Positions 16,522 to 25,899 are shown, counted from the first letter of the stretch. The stretch is DNA of 64,000 nucleotides from JAJPKK01 sp963787675 (GCA_963787675.1 CAWBDV010000004.1:434001-498000), one strand, 5' to 3'. The notes: generated by a model from the letters alone, not told the origin. Numbers and translations are program-made.

Positions 16522-17337
16522 GCTTCGGCAGCCTGCTTGACCTCGCCGTCGCGATACTGTCCCCACGCTGCGCGCATCGCGTCAAAGGCGACAGGGTCGA
16601 AGTCGTAGCGCGGCAGCGGGTCGGGGTCCCAGTGGTGATAACGGTCGACGCCACGCACCAGCGTCGCGGTGCGTCGTCCGATGGTCGAGCGGACGTGCGT
16701 CGGTATGTAGAAGAAGGCAAAGCCGATGCGGGGCGCCGCGGTTCGGTTCTGCTTCGAGCCGTGCGCGGTGCGCTCATGATGAAGCGAGAACTGGCCGGGT
16801 TGCAGCTCGATCGTGACTGCGCTGCTCTCGTCCTCAATACGCAGGGATTGACCGCGTGCCAACATGTTGTCAGGCGCAAAGGTTTCTTCGTGCACGAGGT
16901 CGGGACCGATGTGCGAGCGCGGCAGCACCTGCAAGGCCCCATTTTCCTTCGAGGTCTGCGTGAAGGCGACCCAGGCGGTGACCTCTTCATGCGGGTCGAG
17001 GCCGAAATAGGCGCTGTCCTGGTGCCATGAAACGTAGGCGCGATCCTTGCCGCCCTTGGCAAAGATCGAAGCGCCGAACAGCATGATGTCGGGACCAATG
17101 AGATCTTCGATCGCATCGAGGATCGCCGGATTGCGACCGATCTCGACGAGCCACGGCATGGCAAGGTGGCCCTTGATCTTTAGGCTGCGATTGGCGCTTT
17201 CCCCCATCTTCGCTTCGTAGGCCGCGATGCGGGCGGCACAGTCTGCCGCCGATTTCGGCATCCATCGCGCGCAACGGTGCAAGCCATCCCTGTTCACGGA
17301 ATTGGGTGACCTGCGCATCGGTCAAATGTTTCGCCAT
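16518..17337 (-). pseudogene. Phytanoyl-CoA dioxygenase-type Fe(II)/2OG oxygenase, frameshifted near residue 28
   Basis: The N-terminus MAKHLTDAQVTQFREQ starts at the ATG at 17337 behind GGAGG but stays in a frame that fails after DAEIGG. The rest of the protein (AADCAARIAAYEAKMGE onward) is in the next frame and runs to 16518. One extra base in the AAA at about 17253-17255 explains this. The body is otherwise intact: iron ligands in WHQDSAY and in ERTAHGSKQN, Arg in the following RIGFAF. It lies inside an amino acid ABC operon, so it may oxidise the imported amino acid (ectoine or proline hydroxylases are in this family). Sequencing error or a real inactivation cannot be told apart here. Confidence 0.82.
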
Positions 17338-17356
17338 CGCATCCTCCATATCATCA

Positions 17357-18016
17357 TCATCGCCGGGACTCTGCCACGGCCAGCACCGCCCGCACGCCGC
17401 CCTCCACGGCGAGGCATAACAACCAATATAGCAACATCGCGCAGACAAAGCTCGCGAACGGTACGTAGTAGGTCGCTTGGATCTCGTTGGCTGCGAACGT
17501 CAGCTCCTGCACCGTGATGATCACGAGAAAGGCGCTGTCCTTGATGATCTGCACCATCTGGTTGCCGAGCATCGGTATCGACGACAACAGAACCGGCGGC
17601 AGGATGATCCGCAGCAGTAGGCGCCAGCCGTGAAAGCCGAAGGCGTGGCCCGCCTCGATGCCCTCGCGCGGCAGCGCCTGGTAGGCACCGCGCAGCAATT
17701 CGGCGATGTAGGCGGCGTTATAGATCGTGAGCGCGGAAATGCCCGCGACCACGTTGTCGACAACGATCCCGAACGACGGCAGTCCGTAATAGATCATGTA
17801 GCAGAACAGCATGAACGGTGTGCAGCGCATCAGGTCGATGAGCCATGCAAACGCCGTTGGCACGCCGCGCACGCGCGCAATCAACAGGCCGAACAGCAGC
17901 AAGCCGAGCATCGCGGCTCCGATCGCCGAGACGACGGCAATGCCGACCGTCGTCGCGAACCCTGAGATCAGGGCATCGCGCTGCTCCCAGAGAATTTCGA
18001 TGCCGCGCGGGATCAT
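17357..18016 (-). CDS. Polar amino acid ABC transporter permease (HisM/GlnP type)
   Basis: This 219-residue permease has the His/Glu/Gln/Arg-type fold: MIPRGIEILWEQRDALISG, then LIDLMRCTPFMLFCYMIYYGLP, YIAELLRGAYQALPREG (the EAA-loop region GIEAGHAFGFHGWR) and late membrane spans. The ATG at 18016 overlaps the stop of the other permease as ATGA, so both are made together and should form the heterodimeric membrane channel. The open frame is longer upstream but lies over that gene. Confidence 0.9.
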   Translation of the reverse strand: MIPRGIEILWEQRDALISGFATTVGIAVVSAIGAAMLGLLLFGLLIARVRGVPTAFAWLIDLMRCTPFMLFCYMIYYGLPSFGIVVDNVVAGISALTIYNAAYIAELLRGAYQALPREGIEAGHAFGFHGWRLLLRIILPPVLLSSIPMLGNQMVQIIKDSAFLVIITVQELTFAANEIQATYYVPFASFVCAMLLYWLLCLAVEGGVRAVLAVAESRR

Positions 18017-18654
18017 GCGGCCCTTCCCGCTTGGCGACGCTCGAGCACGCGCTGGGTCGCGACGAAGGCGCCGATGATGACGACATAGATCGCAAGCGCG
18101 ATGAGGAACGGCGGGATCGGCTGGTAAGTCGCGGCGCCGATCCGGACCGCGGCTCGCGTTGCCTCGGTGACGCCGATGACCGCGACGGCAGGACTGACCT
18201 TGATCAGCAAGGTCATCTCGTTCACGAGCGCAGGCAACGCAGCCCGGGCGATCTGGGGCAGGATGATGAGGCGGAAGCGCAGTCCGCGGCGCATGCCGAA
18301 CGCACGAGCGGCATCGAGTTGGTCGGAGGGGAAGGACAGCAGCGTTGCGCGCCAGATCTCGCAATTATAGGCCATCGAGCCGAGGGCGAGGGTCGCAACG
18401 CCGGCCGCAAAGCGTGGCACCTCGACACCCGCCGTCGGCAGCGCGAAATAGATGAGGAGCACCAGCGTGACCGCAGGGGTCGCGCGCAAGAGGCTCACGA
18501 GCGTCGCGACGGCAACATCGAGGCCTGGCACCCGTCCCCAACGGATGAGCGCCAAGCCAAGACCAAGCGGCGTACCGATTGCGATCGCCAGCAGGCTGAT
18601 CGCAAGTGTATTCAGTGTCCCGGCCGCGAGGGCCAGGTAATCCCCCGTCCCCAC
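18013..18654 (-). CDS. Polar amino acid ABC transporter permease (HisQ type)
   Basis: This 213-residue permease starts at a GTG at 18654 (second residue Gly). It has LVSLLRATPAVTLVLLIYFALP and the docking loop LLSFPSDQLDAARAFGMRRG of amino acid permeases, with about five membrane spans. It follows the binding protein by 12 bases and overlaps the next permease. The partner permease is at 17357. Confidence 0.9.
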   Translation of the reverse strand: MGTGDYLALAAGTLNTLAISLLAIAIGTPLGLGLALIRWGRVPGLDVAVATLVSLLRATPAVTLVLLIYFALPTAGVEVPRFAAGVATLALGSMAYNCEIWRATLLSFPSDQLDAARAFGMRRGLRFRLIILPQIARAALPALVNEMTLLIKVSPAVAVIGVTEATRAAVRIGAATYQPIPPFLIALAIYVVIIGAFVATQRVLERRQAGRAA

Positions 18655-18666
18655 GGCGTGCAGAAA

Positions 18667-19497
18667 TCAGACGTTGGCAGTCGGCACTTCGGGCATCTTC
18701 TCGAATGTCTTGTCGAACCACTTCTTCTGCAGCGCGTACATCGAGCCGTCCTTGCGGGTGCCAATGAGGAATTCGTTGAGCAAGGCCAAAAGCTCGGTGT
18801 TTCCCTTCACCACGGCCCAGGCGATGTAGGTCGGCTTGGACACTGCCTGGCCGACTTCAAAGACATCGGGCTTCGACTTGGCGATCGATTCAAGGCTCAG
18901 GAGAGTATTGACGACGTAGTCGATACGGCCGAGCTGCAGGTCCTGATAAGCCTCGGGATAGCCCTGGTAGGAGACGATCTTGCCGAGCTTGCCGCCGGTC
19001 TCCTTGAGCATGTCATCGAGCTGCGGCAGCAGCTTGAGCATCGCGCTGCCAGCCTCGACGCCGAGCGTCAGACCGTTCAGATCCTTGATCGCCCTGATCT
19101 TGTTGTCGTTCTTGCGCTTGAGATAGAAGTCGACCGATTCAGCGACGGGGCTGCAGAAGTCCAACGTCTTCATGCGCTCCTGCGTGACCAGGATCGCGGT
19201 GACCGCCGCGTCGTACTTGCCGGTGGTGACGCCCGGTAGGATGCCGGTCCAGGGGATGATGTCCTGGCGGATATCGAAGCCCGCCTTCTTCTTGAACATT
19301 TCCAGGAGTTCCTGGTCGTAACCGGTCGGCTTGCCATCCTTGGTGAATTCGAACGGCTGGTAGTCGTCCTCGGTCGCGACGGTCATGTAGCCTCGCTTCT
19401 TGATTTCGGCGAGCTTAACGGCTTGGGCGGTTCCGCCAATGGTGAGGGCAGCTGCACCAAGCAGCATCCCGCGACGGGTGAGGCCGAATGCGGTCAT
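18667..19497 (-). CDS. Amino acid ABC transporter substrate-binding protein (family 3)
   Basis: This 276-residue protein begins MTAFGLTRRGMLLGAAALT, a twin-arginine-like signal, at the ATG at 19497 behind GGAG. The mature sequence has TVATEDDYQPFEFTKDGKPTGYDQELLE and ALGLTLGVEAGSA-like blocks (DLNGLTLGVEAGSAM) of SBP_bac_3 proteins. It is the first gene of the operon 19497-15736 and is preceded by a sigma-54 promoter. A role in uptake of a polar amino acid or related zwitterion as nitrogen source is inferred. Confidence 0.9.
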   Translation of the reverse strand: MTAFGLTRRGMLLGAAALTIGGTAQAVKLAEIKKRGYMTVATEDDYQPFEFTKDGKPTGYDQELLEMFKKKAGFDIRQDIIPWTGILPGVTTGKYDAAVTAILVTQERMKTLDFCSPVAESVDFYLKRKNDNKIRAIKDLNGLTLGVEAGSAMLKLLPQLDDMLKETGGKLGKIVSYQGYPEAYQDLQLGRIDYVVNTLLSLESIAKSKPDVFEVGQAVSKPTYIAWAVVKGNTELLALLNEFLIGTRKDGSMYALQKKWFDKTFEKMPEVPTANV

Positions 19498-19541
19498 GGA
19501 TTGCTCCTGTTCTTCTGTGCTGCAAAAGCTCATGCCGGAGA

Positions 19542-19558
19542 GGCAAGCATCGTGCCGA
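19542..19558 (-). promoter_or_regulatory. Sigma-54 promoter for the polar amino acid ABC operon
   Basis: The minus strand reads TCGGCACGATGCTTGCC, with GG and GC 10 bases apart and one clear mismatch to consensus. It nearly repeats the element at 3732-3748. Transcription would start near 19531, some 34 bases before the ATG. Confidence 0.65.
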
Positions 19559-19632
19559 CGGGCACACATCTCATCCCTGTTTCGCATCCCTGGCAAGAGG
19601 CGCTGGCGAGCCGAATAGCGGGCGTCGCGACG

Positions 19633-20715
19633 CTACCGGCTCACGCTCTTTGCCTGTGCGATGATTGCTGCGCGATCGAAAGCGTTACAGGCTTCTACGA
19701 ACTGCGGCGTATACGAGTTGGTTGCGGCACCCGTGCCTTTGAGCATGCCATTTGCGGTGTAGGAAACGTGCGACGTCTCCCACTTTTCGGGAATGAAATC
19801 GCCGAACCGTGATTCCGGCGGCAGACCCAGAAGCGCCATTTCGAGAAACCGCTTCATGACGTGCGTACCGTTCTTGACGGCGGTCGCATCGTCGAGATTG
19901 GCCGGTTTGGTCGTCGGAAACTCCTCCCAGAAGATACGGACCGCAGCTTCCGGATTGGTCAGGGTGAAGAGCAAGCCCTTGGTCATTGCCCGACAATAGC
20001 CGGCGACGGCCTCGGGGTTGGCCTTGGCAAAAGCGGCGGAGGTCGCCAGCGTCATCCCGGCGAGGTGATCCTGCAGCGGGATGCTGATGAGGCGGAGCTT
20101 CATGCCGGTGTTCTCGGCCGCGCCGAGCATCGCGTCCCACACCACGAGCGCGTCGATCTTCCCGGTGCGCAGCGCCGCGAAAGCTGCGGGGCCGGCTCCG
20201 GTCGAAATCCCTGTATACTGCTCTGGTCCGATGCCGATATCGGCTAGGCTTTGCTTGAGGCTCAAGCCGCCGGCCGAGGCGAACGACGGCGCACCGATCG
20301 TCTTCCCCTTCATGTCCTCGAGCTTGGTGATCGGCGAGTCCTGCATCACGATCACCATGTTTCCAGGATTGCGCTTAAGCCCGTAAAAGGCGACGAGGTC
20401 GCCGCCCTGCTCGCGCACCAGCATCACCGACTCCGGTGCGGTGGTGCCGAATTGGGCCCCATTGGACTGGATCACCTGCGCCGCGATGGTGCCGTTCTGC
20501 GAGTTTTCGATCGCAACATCGAGGCCTTCCGCTTTGAAGTAACCGAGTTGCTTCGGGACCGCGTAGAGGAATATCTCCTCGCCCACCCCCATCACGGGGT
20601 GCATCTGGACCAAGGTCACCTTCTTGAGCGATTGAGCGGTGGCCACCGCGGCAAAGAAAGAGGACATACTGAGGGTAATCGTCAGCGCAATCGCCGTCCG
20701 AGCAAATCTAAACAC
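19633..20715 (-). CDS. NMT1-like ABC transporter substrate-binding protein
   Basis: This exported protein (360 residues) is placed from the GTG at 20715, which follows GAGGAGG by 5 bases and gives a clean signal peptide (MFRFARTAIALTITL to AVATAQ). An ATG at 20736 adds seven residues without a ribosome site. The mature part opens with KKVTLVQMHPVMGVGEE and has FKAEGLDVAIENSQNG and KLEDMKGKTIGAPSFASAGG. It is the last gene of the ATPase-permease-binding protein operon 22472-19633. The ligand is unknown. Confidence 0.87.
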   Translation of the reverse strand: MFRFARTAIALTITLSMSSFFAAVATAQSLKKVTLVQMHPVMGVGEEIFLYAVPKQLGYFKAEGLDVAIENSQNGTIAAQVIQSNGAQFGTTAPESVMLVREQGGDLVAFYGLKRNPGNMVIVMQDSPITKLEDMKGKTIGAPSFASAGGLSLKQSLADIGIGPEQYTGISTGAGPAAFAALRTGKIDALVVWDAMLGAAENTGMKLRLISIPLQDHLAGMTLATSAAFAKANPEAVAGYCRAMTKGLLFTLTNPEAAVRIFWEEFPTTKPANLDDATAVKNGTHVMKRFLEMALLGLPPESRFGDFIPEKWETSHVSYTANGMLKGTGAATNSYTPQFVEACNAFDRAAIIAQAKSVSR

Positions 20716-20757
20716 GCACGCCTCCTCGTTCGACATGAAAGCTACCGCGCGCGGTCA

Positions 20758-21621
20758 CTACCGCGCAGATGAGTTTGCTCGTTGCGCCCAGAAGCAATAG
20801 CGGCGTTCGACCAGGGCAACGGCATAGTTCATCAAAAAACCGATCAACCCCAGCAACAGAATGACCGCGAACAGCGGCGCGATCTCCATCGCCTGGTTGA
20901 ATTGCATCAGCAGCATGCCAAGCCCGGCGCGGGCGCCGACAAATTCGCCGACCACGGCGCCGAGGATCGACAGCACGGAGGCGACGCCCAATCCGGCAAA
21001 CAGGAACGGCAGGCAGCTCGGGATGATGATTTTCGTGAGCAGATGCCATTCGCTCGCGTTGCAGGAGCGGGCAAGCTCAATGCGTTCCGGTTCGACGGCT
21101 TGATAGCCGGCCATGGTATTCACCAACACGGGGAAGAACGTAATGATGGCCGTGATCAACACCTTGCCTTCGAGGCCGAAGCCGAACCACACCACCATCA
21201 GCGGGGCGAGCGCAACTTTGGGGAGTGACTGGAAACCGACGATGTAGGGATAAGAGCTTTTGCCGAGGATGGGCCAATGCGAGAGCGCGAGCCCCAGCAC
21301 CGCGCCGGTCGCAGAACCGATCGCAAATCCGAGCAGCGCCTCCCAAACGGTGATTCCGGCATGATACCAGTAACCGCCGAGATCCCACGGCGCGCGGCTA
21401 AGCCCGCGCACGGTCGCGTGCCACACATCCTCCGGCGGCGGGAGCACGTATGCCGGCGCTCCGAGTACGTGGCTCGCAAGCCACCACACGACCAGCAGCG
21501 CCACCAGGATCGCCGGCGAGATCGTCAATTGCGGATAGCGGCGGATGATGGTGGGTCGAGCCTCGTGCGCCGCTGGGTCGGAAGATCCAAGACGTCCGCC
21601 TTCCATCGCTTCCGCCGACAT
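20758..21621 (-). CDS. ABC transporter permease (SsuC/TauC type)
   Basis: This 287-residue permease has about six membrane spans and the docking loop EPERIELARSCNASEW followed by KIIIPSCLPFLFAGL, with ITFFPVLVNTMAGYQAVE before it. The ATG at 21621 shares one base with the ATPase stop (TGATG). It forms the membrane channel of the importer with the flanking genes. Confidence 0.9.
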   Translation of the reverse strand: MSAEAMEGGRLGSSDPAAHEARPTIIRRYPQLTISPAILVALLVVWWLASHVLGAPAYVLPPPEDVWHATVRGLSRAPWDLGGYWYHAGITVWEALLGFAIGSATGAVLGLALSHWPILGKSSYPYIVGFQSLPKVALAPLMVVWFGFGLEGKVLITAIITFFPVLVNTMAGYQAVEPERIELARSCNASEWHLLTKIIIPSCLPFLFAGLGVASVLSILGAVVGEFVGARAGLGMLLMQFNQAMEIAPLFAVILLLGLIGFLMNYAVALVERRYCFWAQRANSSAR

Positions 21622-22472
21622 CAGAACATCCCTCCCTTGGCGTCCAGAAGTTTGCGAAGGTGGGCCGCGTAACGGCCGAAGCGGTCGGTGTTGATGACGG
21701 ACAGGTCGCGCGGCCGCGGCAACTCGATCGGGATGATTTCGGCGATGCTTCCCGGGCGCGCCGTCATCGCAATGACGCGATCGGAAAGGAAAATCGCCTC
21801 TGCAATTGAGTGGGTGATGAACACCACGGTCTTGCGGCTCTGCGTCCAGAGGCGCAGCAGGTCGAGGTTCATCTGTTCGCGTGTCATCGCGTCGAGCGCG
21901 CCAAACGGCTCATCCATGAGCAGGAGGCGCGGGCTCTGCACGAGGGCGCGGACGATCGCGACCCGTTGCTGCATCCCGCCCGAGAGTTCGTAAGGATAGC
22001 GTTGTGCGAAGTCGCGCACGCCGACCATCTCAAGCAAGTCGAGCGCGCTGTCGCGGTAGCGCGATGTAGGCAAATGGCGAAACTCGATCGGGAGCAACAC
22101 ATTGTCGAGCACCGTCCGCCACGGCAGCAGCACCGGAGACTGGAACACTACGGCGGCTTCCGGGCTTGGACCGCGCAACCGTTTGCCATTCAGTTCGACC
22201 GATCCGGACGTGTAGGGAAGGATGCCGGCGAGTACCTTCAACAGCGTCGATTTTCCGCAGCCGCTCTGGCCGATGACAGCGACGAACTCGCCTTCATAGA
22301 TATCGAAATCGAGACTCTTGAGCGCCGTCACCTCGCCGGTCTTCGTGAGATAGGACTTCGATAATGCCCGCGCGGCGATCAGGGGCGACCCTCGATCGGG
22401 GCGAGGCTCGACCGGGGCCGCCATCCGAACGGACGTCATCGGCTGCGAGAACATGGCTTGTTGCGATTGCAT
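21621..22472 (-). CDS. ABC transporter ATP-binding protein (NitT/TauT type)
   Basis: This 283-residue ATPase has Walker A GQSGCGKST, signature LSGGMQQRVAIVRAL, Walker B LLLMDEPFGALDA and FITHSIAEA. The first 30 residues before SPLIAARALSKSY look unstructured, and a start at an internal Met is possible; no strong ribosome site was seen at 22472. First gene of its operon, some 150 bases downstream of a sigma-54 promoter candidate. Confidence 0.88.
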   Translation of the reverse strand: MQSQQAMFSQPMTSVRMAAPVEPRPDRGSPLIAARALSKSYLTKTGEVTALKSLDFDIYEGEFVAVIGQSGCGKSTLLKVLAGILPYTSGSVELNGKRLRGPSPEAAVVFQSPVLLPWRTVLDNVLLPIEFRHLPTSRYRDSALDLLEMVGVRDFAQRYPYELSGGMQQRVAIVRALVQSPRLLLMDEPFGALDAMTREQMNLDLLRLWTQSRKTVVFITHSIAEAIFLSDRVIAMTARPGSIAEIIPIELPRPRDLSVINTDRFGRYAAHLRKLLDAKGGMF

Positions 22473-22630
22473 GATCGCATGGTTTACTGCCTGTCGTGGG
22501 CGTAGATGTCGTGATCTGGAATGTCGAAGTTGCAGCGCGACGTCAGCGTAAGCGGGCTAACCCCAACATACCAGCGAGATTGCGGACTGCGGCTGCGACA
22601 AACCGGGCCGGCTGTTCAGATGAAAAACGA

Positions 22631-22647
22631 TGCAAGCAATATGCCAC
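22631..22647 (-). promoter_or_regulatory. Sigma-54 promoter candidate for the 22472-19633 ABC operon
   Basis: The minus strand reads GTGGCATATTGCTTGCA with GG and GC 10 bases apart; TGGCA and TTGCA match consensus exactly. The predicted leader is about 150 bases long. It overlaps no coding region. Confidence 0.5.
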
Positions 22648-22697
22648 ACGCTTGCTCCGCTCAGCTGCGGCGTGTGCTGGCGAGATGGCGCAACGTT

Positions 22698-23078
22698 CTA
22701 CTTGGGCGGGCACGGACCGGTGTATGGCGCAACCGCAATGCTGCCGCCTGCGGCGGCGCGGCAGATCGGAACACGCTCCTCAGTCGTCACTGGCGACAGC
22801 GAATAGGAGTTCAGGCTGTAGATGCCTATCGAATTGTAATAGTGACAGAACGGCAGAACGGTTGTGGTTCGCTCGACGAACCAGTCGCCGGCGGATCCTG
22901 CTGCGAACGGCGCCCCATCGGTCTCACTCAGGACCTGACGCTCGGGCACAACGCTCCATCCTTCCTCCGGCGGCGGGTCGCACTTGTGCATGGCGTCCGC
23001 ACCACTGGCGCCTCCGTCCGCGATGCCAGCGAGCGCGCCAGCGACGAGAAGAACGACTTTTCTACCGAGCATACTCAT
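22698..23078 (-). CDS. Small exported protein of unknown function
   Basis: This protein of about 126 residues starts at the ATG at 23078 (MSMLGRKVVLLVAGALAG; another ATG lies two codons in) and has a signal peptide ending near GASGADA. Four Cys remain after it (HKCDPP, PFCHYY, PICRAA, GPCPPK), enough for two disulfides. No family is recognised. It is divergent from the flavoprotein gene at 23180, which supports a real gene rather than a shadow. Confidence 0.6.
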   Translation of the reverse strand: MSMLGRKVVLLVAGALAGIADGGASGADAMHKCDPPPEEGWSVVPERQVLSETDGAPFAAGSAGDWFVERTTTVLPFCHYYNSIGIYSLNSYSLSPVTTEERVPICRAAAGGSIAVAPYTGPCPPK

Positions 23079-23179
23079 CGACTGCAAAAACGCTGATGGA
23101 CCATCGGCTTCAATGCTGTCTTGACCCGGCCATCCGCAAAGTCAAGATTGGGCCGCTGATGAACTCCAGGGAGACGCGC

Positions 23180-24841
23180 ATGGACAACAAGGCGACGGAT
23201 CGCGATGGCGCGAGCACGGTGCCGCAATCGGTAAGCCGGCGAACATTTCTGTCGACCGGCGCCGCAGGCGCCGCCGCCCTTGCAAGTGCCGGTGCAGCCC
23301 CAGCGCAAGCCCAGGCGCCGATCAAATGGGACCGCTCAGCGGATGTAGTCGTCATCGGCGCCGGCGTCGCGGGATTGCCGGCGGCGATTGCGGCGCGAGA
23401 CCACGGTGCTTCTGTCATCGTGGTCGACGAGAATCACGACATCGGCGGTCGTGGCATCCTGAGCGGCGGACGTGTCCATCTCGGCGGTGGCAACGCGCTG
23501 CAGGAGAAGGCCGGTATCAAGGATTCGCCTGACCAGGTGTTTCATGATTGGGTACGCTTCGACACGGCGGACGCACGTTACAGTGACCGCGACCTCGTGC
23601 GCGTGTTCGCTGACGAGAACGTGCCGACTTTCAACTTTCTCATCGAGAACGGAGTCAAATTCATAGAGAGGCCGGTCGGCCCGGAACGCGCTTCGACCGT
23701 GCCGCGCACCTTCGTCACCGAAGAATGGCCGATCAAGAGCGAACTGATCGCGCCCGGCCGCGGGCGCAATGGCTCGGGGCTTGTGAGGCAGCTCGCTTTC
23801 GCCGCGCGCCAGAAGGGCGCCGAAATCCTTCTGCGCCATGAGATGAAGAGCATCATCCGCGCCGGCACCGGCCGCGTGCTCGGCATCACCGTCGCCCGTG
23901 ACGGCGGCACCCTCAACATCGAGGCGCGCAAGGGCGTCGTGATCGCCACCGGCGGACACACCGGCAACGTCAACTTCCGCCGCATGTTCGATCCGCGCCT
24001 CACCGAGGAATACCAGCAGGCTTGCGAACCGTGGGTTCATCAGGACGCCGACGGCGAACTCGCCGCCATGGACATCGGCGCCTCGTTGTGGGCGACCGCG
24101 AACCAGACATCGGAATCGGGCTCTGCCATCACCAAGACGCGCCACATCGGCTGTCGCTGGGGCTATGCCACGCTCGTCTACCAGCCCGAGAGCCCGATGT
24201 TCCCACTCGCCAAGGCGACCGGATTGACGGTCGGCGATTGGCAGAACCTGATCTTCGTCAACCAATATGGCCGGCGGTTCTGGAACGAAGTCGACGGCTC
24301 CTACAAATTCTTCTCTGCGGCGATGGGTTACAACGGCGATCGTTCCAAGCTGAACGGCGGCGGCCCGGTTTGGGCGATATTCGATGCCGAGGCGGCCGCG
24401 CGCGAGAAATGGGAGCCGAAGCCGCCTTACGTCGATCGCGACGGGTACTTCTTCAGTGCCGACACCATCGCCGAACTCGCCGGCAAGATCGTCAATCCGT
24501 ATCAGAAGACGCCGATGTCGGGCGCCGCGTTGGAGGAGACGGTGAACCGGTACAACGGCTTTGTCGCGGCCGGCAAGGACCCGGACTTCAACAAGCCAAC
24601 GCCGATGTTCAAGATCGCCACACCGCCTTTCTACGCAGCGTGGTCAACACCGATCCTGCATGACACGCTCACGGGTCTACGCACCACCACCAGTGCCGAG
24701 GTGGTCGATACACGCGGCGCGGCTATTCCGGGGCTCTATTGTGCCGGCGAATCCCAGGGCGGCTTTGCGCAGCATGGGCTCGCGCGTTGTCTCGTGTTCG
24801 GCCGCATTGCCGGTCGTCACGCGGCTACGCGAACCGGATGA
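23180..24841 (+). CDS. Tat-exported FAD-dependent dehydrogenase (fumarate reductase/ketosteroid dehydrogenase family)
   Basis: This 553-residue flavoprotein starts at the ATG at 23180 behind GGGAG. The N-terminus contains SRRTFLSTGAAGAAALA, a twin-arginine signal, so it is probably folded with FAD before export. The dinucleotide-binding motif is VVVIGAGVAGLPAAIAARDHGA, with a first Glu/Asp partner in VVDENHD; the C-terminal FAD contact reads IPGLYCAGESQGG. The middle is the FAD_binding_2 substrate domain. No heme or iron-sulfur domain is present. The substrate is unknown; it forms a gene group with the Ig-like protein and RidA protein downstream. Confidence 0.85.
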   Translation: MDNKATDRDGASTVPQSVSRRTFLSTGAAGAAALASAGAAPAQAQAPIKWDRSADVVVIGAGVAGLPAAIAARDHGASVIVVDENHDIGGRGILSGGRVHLGGGNALQEKAGIKDSPDQVFHDWVRFDTADARYSDRDLVRVFADENVPTFNFLIENGVKFIERPVGPERASTVPRTFVTEEWPIKSELIAPGRGRNGSGLVRQLAFAARQKGAEILLRHEMKSIIRAGTGRVLGITVARDGGTLNIEARKGVVIATGGHTGNVNFRRMFDPRLTEEYQQACEPWVHQDADGELAAMDIGASLWATANQTSESGSAITKTRHIGCRWGYATLVYQPESPMFPLAKATGLTVGDWQNLIFVNQYGRRFWNEVDGSYKFFSAAMGYNGDRSKLNGGGPVWAIFDAEAAAREKWEPKPPYVDRDGYFFSADTIAELAGKIVNPYQKTPMSGAALEETVNRYNGFVAAGKDPDFNKPTPMFKIATPPFYAAWSTPILHDTLTGLRTTTSAEVVDTRGAAIPGLYCAGESQGGFAQHGLARCLVFGRIAGRHAATRTG

Positions 24842-24878
24842 TGATGTTCCTGCGAGATACGATCCTGGACGCGCCACG

Positions 24879-25829
24879 ATGACAGAGGGCAACGCAGCCG
24901 AACATATCGTGGTGCTGGGATTGAATGAGGCGGCGCCGCTGGAGGTGACGGCTGGTACGAAGTTCGCGCTGCAGGTGCGCCTCGCGTGCGCCTCCGGCTG
25001 CGATCTTTCCGGTGTGCCAATCATGGTCGCCGCGCCGGACGGTTCGACGAGCCAAGCCGAGAAGCTCGATCCTACAGCGAACGGTGACGATGCCGACGTC
25101 CAGCAGATCGCGCTGACGGCGCCGCGCACCATCGGCGAATACGTATGGCGCCTTTCCGCAGGCGGTTACGACATCGCCGGCACGCGCCATGAGGCAAACG
25201 TCCTTGATGTCGCCGTTAAAGCGAAGCCGCATCCGACAAGTCTCGCGGTATGGGCGATCCCCTCCCCCGTCGTCGCAGGACAACGCTTCGCCTTGAAGGT
25301 CGGCGCGAAATCCGCCGCAGGCTGCGAATTGTCCGGCCAGCCCATTGAAGTTCTCGATGAGCGCGGTGCCTCAATCGCGAGCGGCCAACTCGGGTCGACG
25401 CCGTGGCCGGAGACGACCGCACTTTACTGGGCCGAACTCGAGGTGGCCGCGCCGGATCAGCCCGGCACGTTCGGATGGTCGGTCAGATTCGCGCCCGCCG
25501 ACCTCGATCTCCCCCACCACGGCGTATCATCCCGATTCAGCATCGCGATCGTACCCGCGCCGGAGCATCGGCTCACCGTGAAGGTGGTGGAGCAGACCAC
25601 CTCTGCACCTATCGCCGACGTGTGGATTCGGCTCGGCCCCTACAAGGCCGCGACCAGCGAATCCGGACTTGTGGAAATCATGATGCCGAAGGGCAAATAC
25701 GATCTTCACGTGTGGAAGGCGGGCTATGAGGCGCCCGAGCATTCGGTCGCGATTGACGGTGACACTGTCGTGGAGATCATGGCGACCGCCGTGCCTGAAT
25801 ATAACACTGACACGGCATGGCAGATGTGA
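24879..25829 (+). CDS. Protein with two repeated Ig-like domains and a carboxypeptidase-regulatory-like domain
   Basis: This 316-residue protein starts at the ATG at 24879; the open frame is longer but lies over the flavoprotein gene. It contains a duplicated domain: GTKFALQVRLACASGCDLSG at about residues 25-45 and GQRFALKVGAKSAAGCELSG near 135, each beginning a beta-rich unit. The third part (LTVKVVEQTTSAPIADVWIRLG to KYDLHVWKAGYE) resembles carboxypeptidase-regulatory or peptidase-associated beta folds. No signal peptide is evident, which is odd for such domains. It probably binds a partner; function unknown. Confidence 0.7.
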   Translation: MTEGNAAEHIVVLGLNEAAPLEVTAGTKFALQVRLACASGCDLSGVPIMVAAPDGSTSQAEKLDPTANGDDADVQQIALTAPRTIGEYVWRLSAGGYDIAGTRHEANVLDVAVKAKPHPTSLAVWAIPSPVVAGQRFALKVGAKSAAGCELSGQPIEVLDERGASIASGQLGSTPWPETTALYWAELEVAAPDQPGTFGWSVRFAPADLDLPHHGVSSRFSIAIVPAPEHRLTVKVVEQTTSAPIADVWIRLGPYKAATSESGLVEIMMPKGKYDLHVWKAGYEAPEHSVAIDGDTVVEIMATAVPEYNTDTAWQM

Positions 25830-25899
25830 GCACCTAGCCCACCGGTACGCCGCTGCGTTTTGTCGATTGGCGTGGCAACAATCCAGCTTGGAGAGCGGC

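Noticed and set aside
17845..19239. Long open frame antisense to the amino acid ABC operon
   Set aside because: The Arg/Asp/His-rich composition is typical of antisense frames, and real genes with motifs are on the minus strand.
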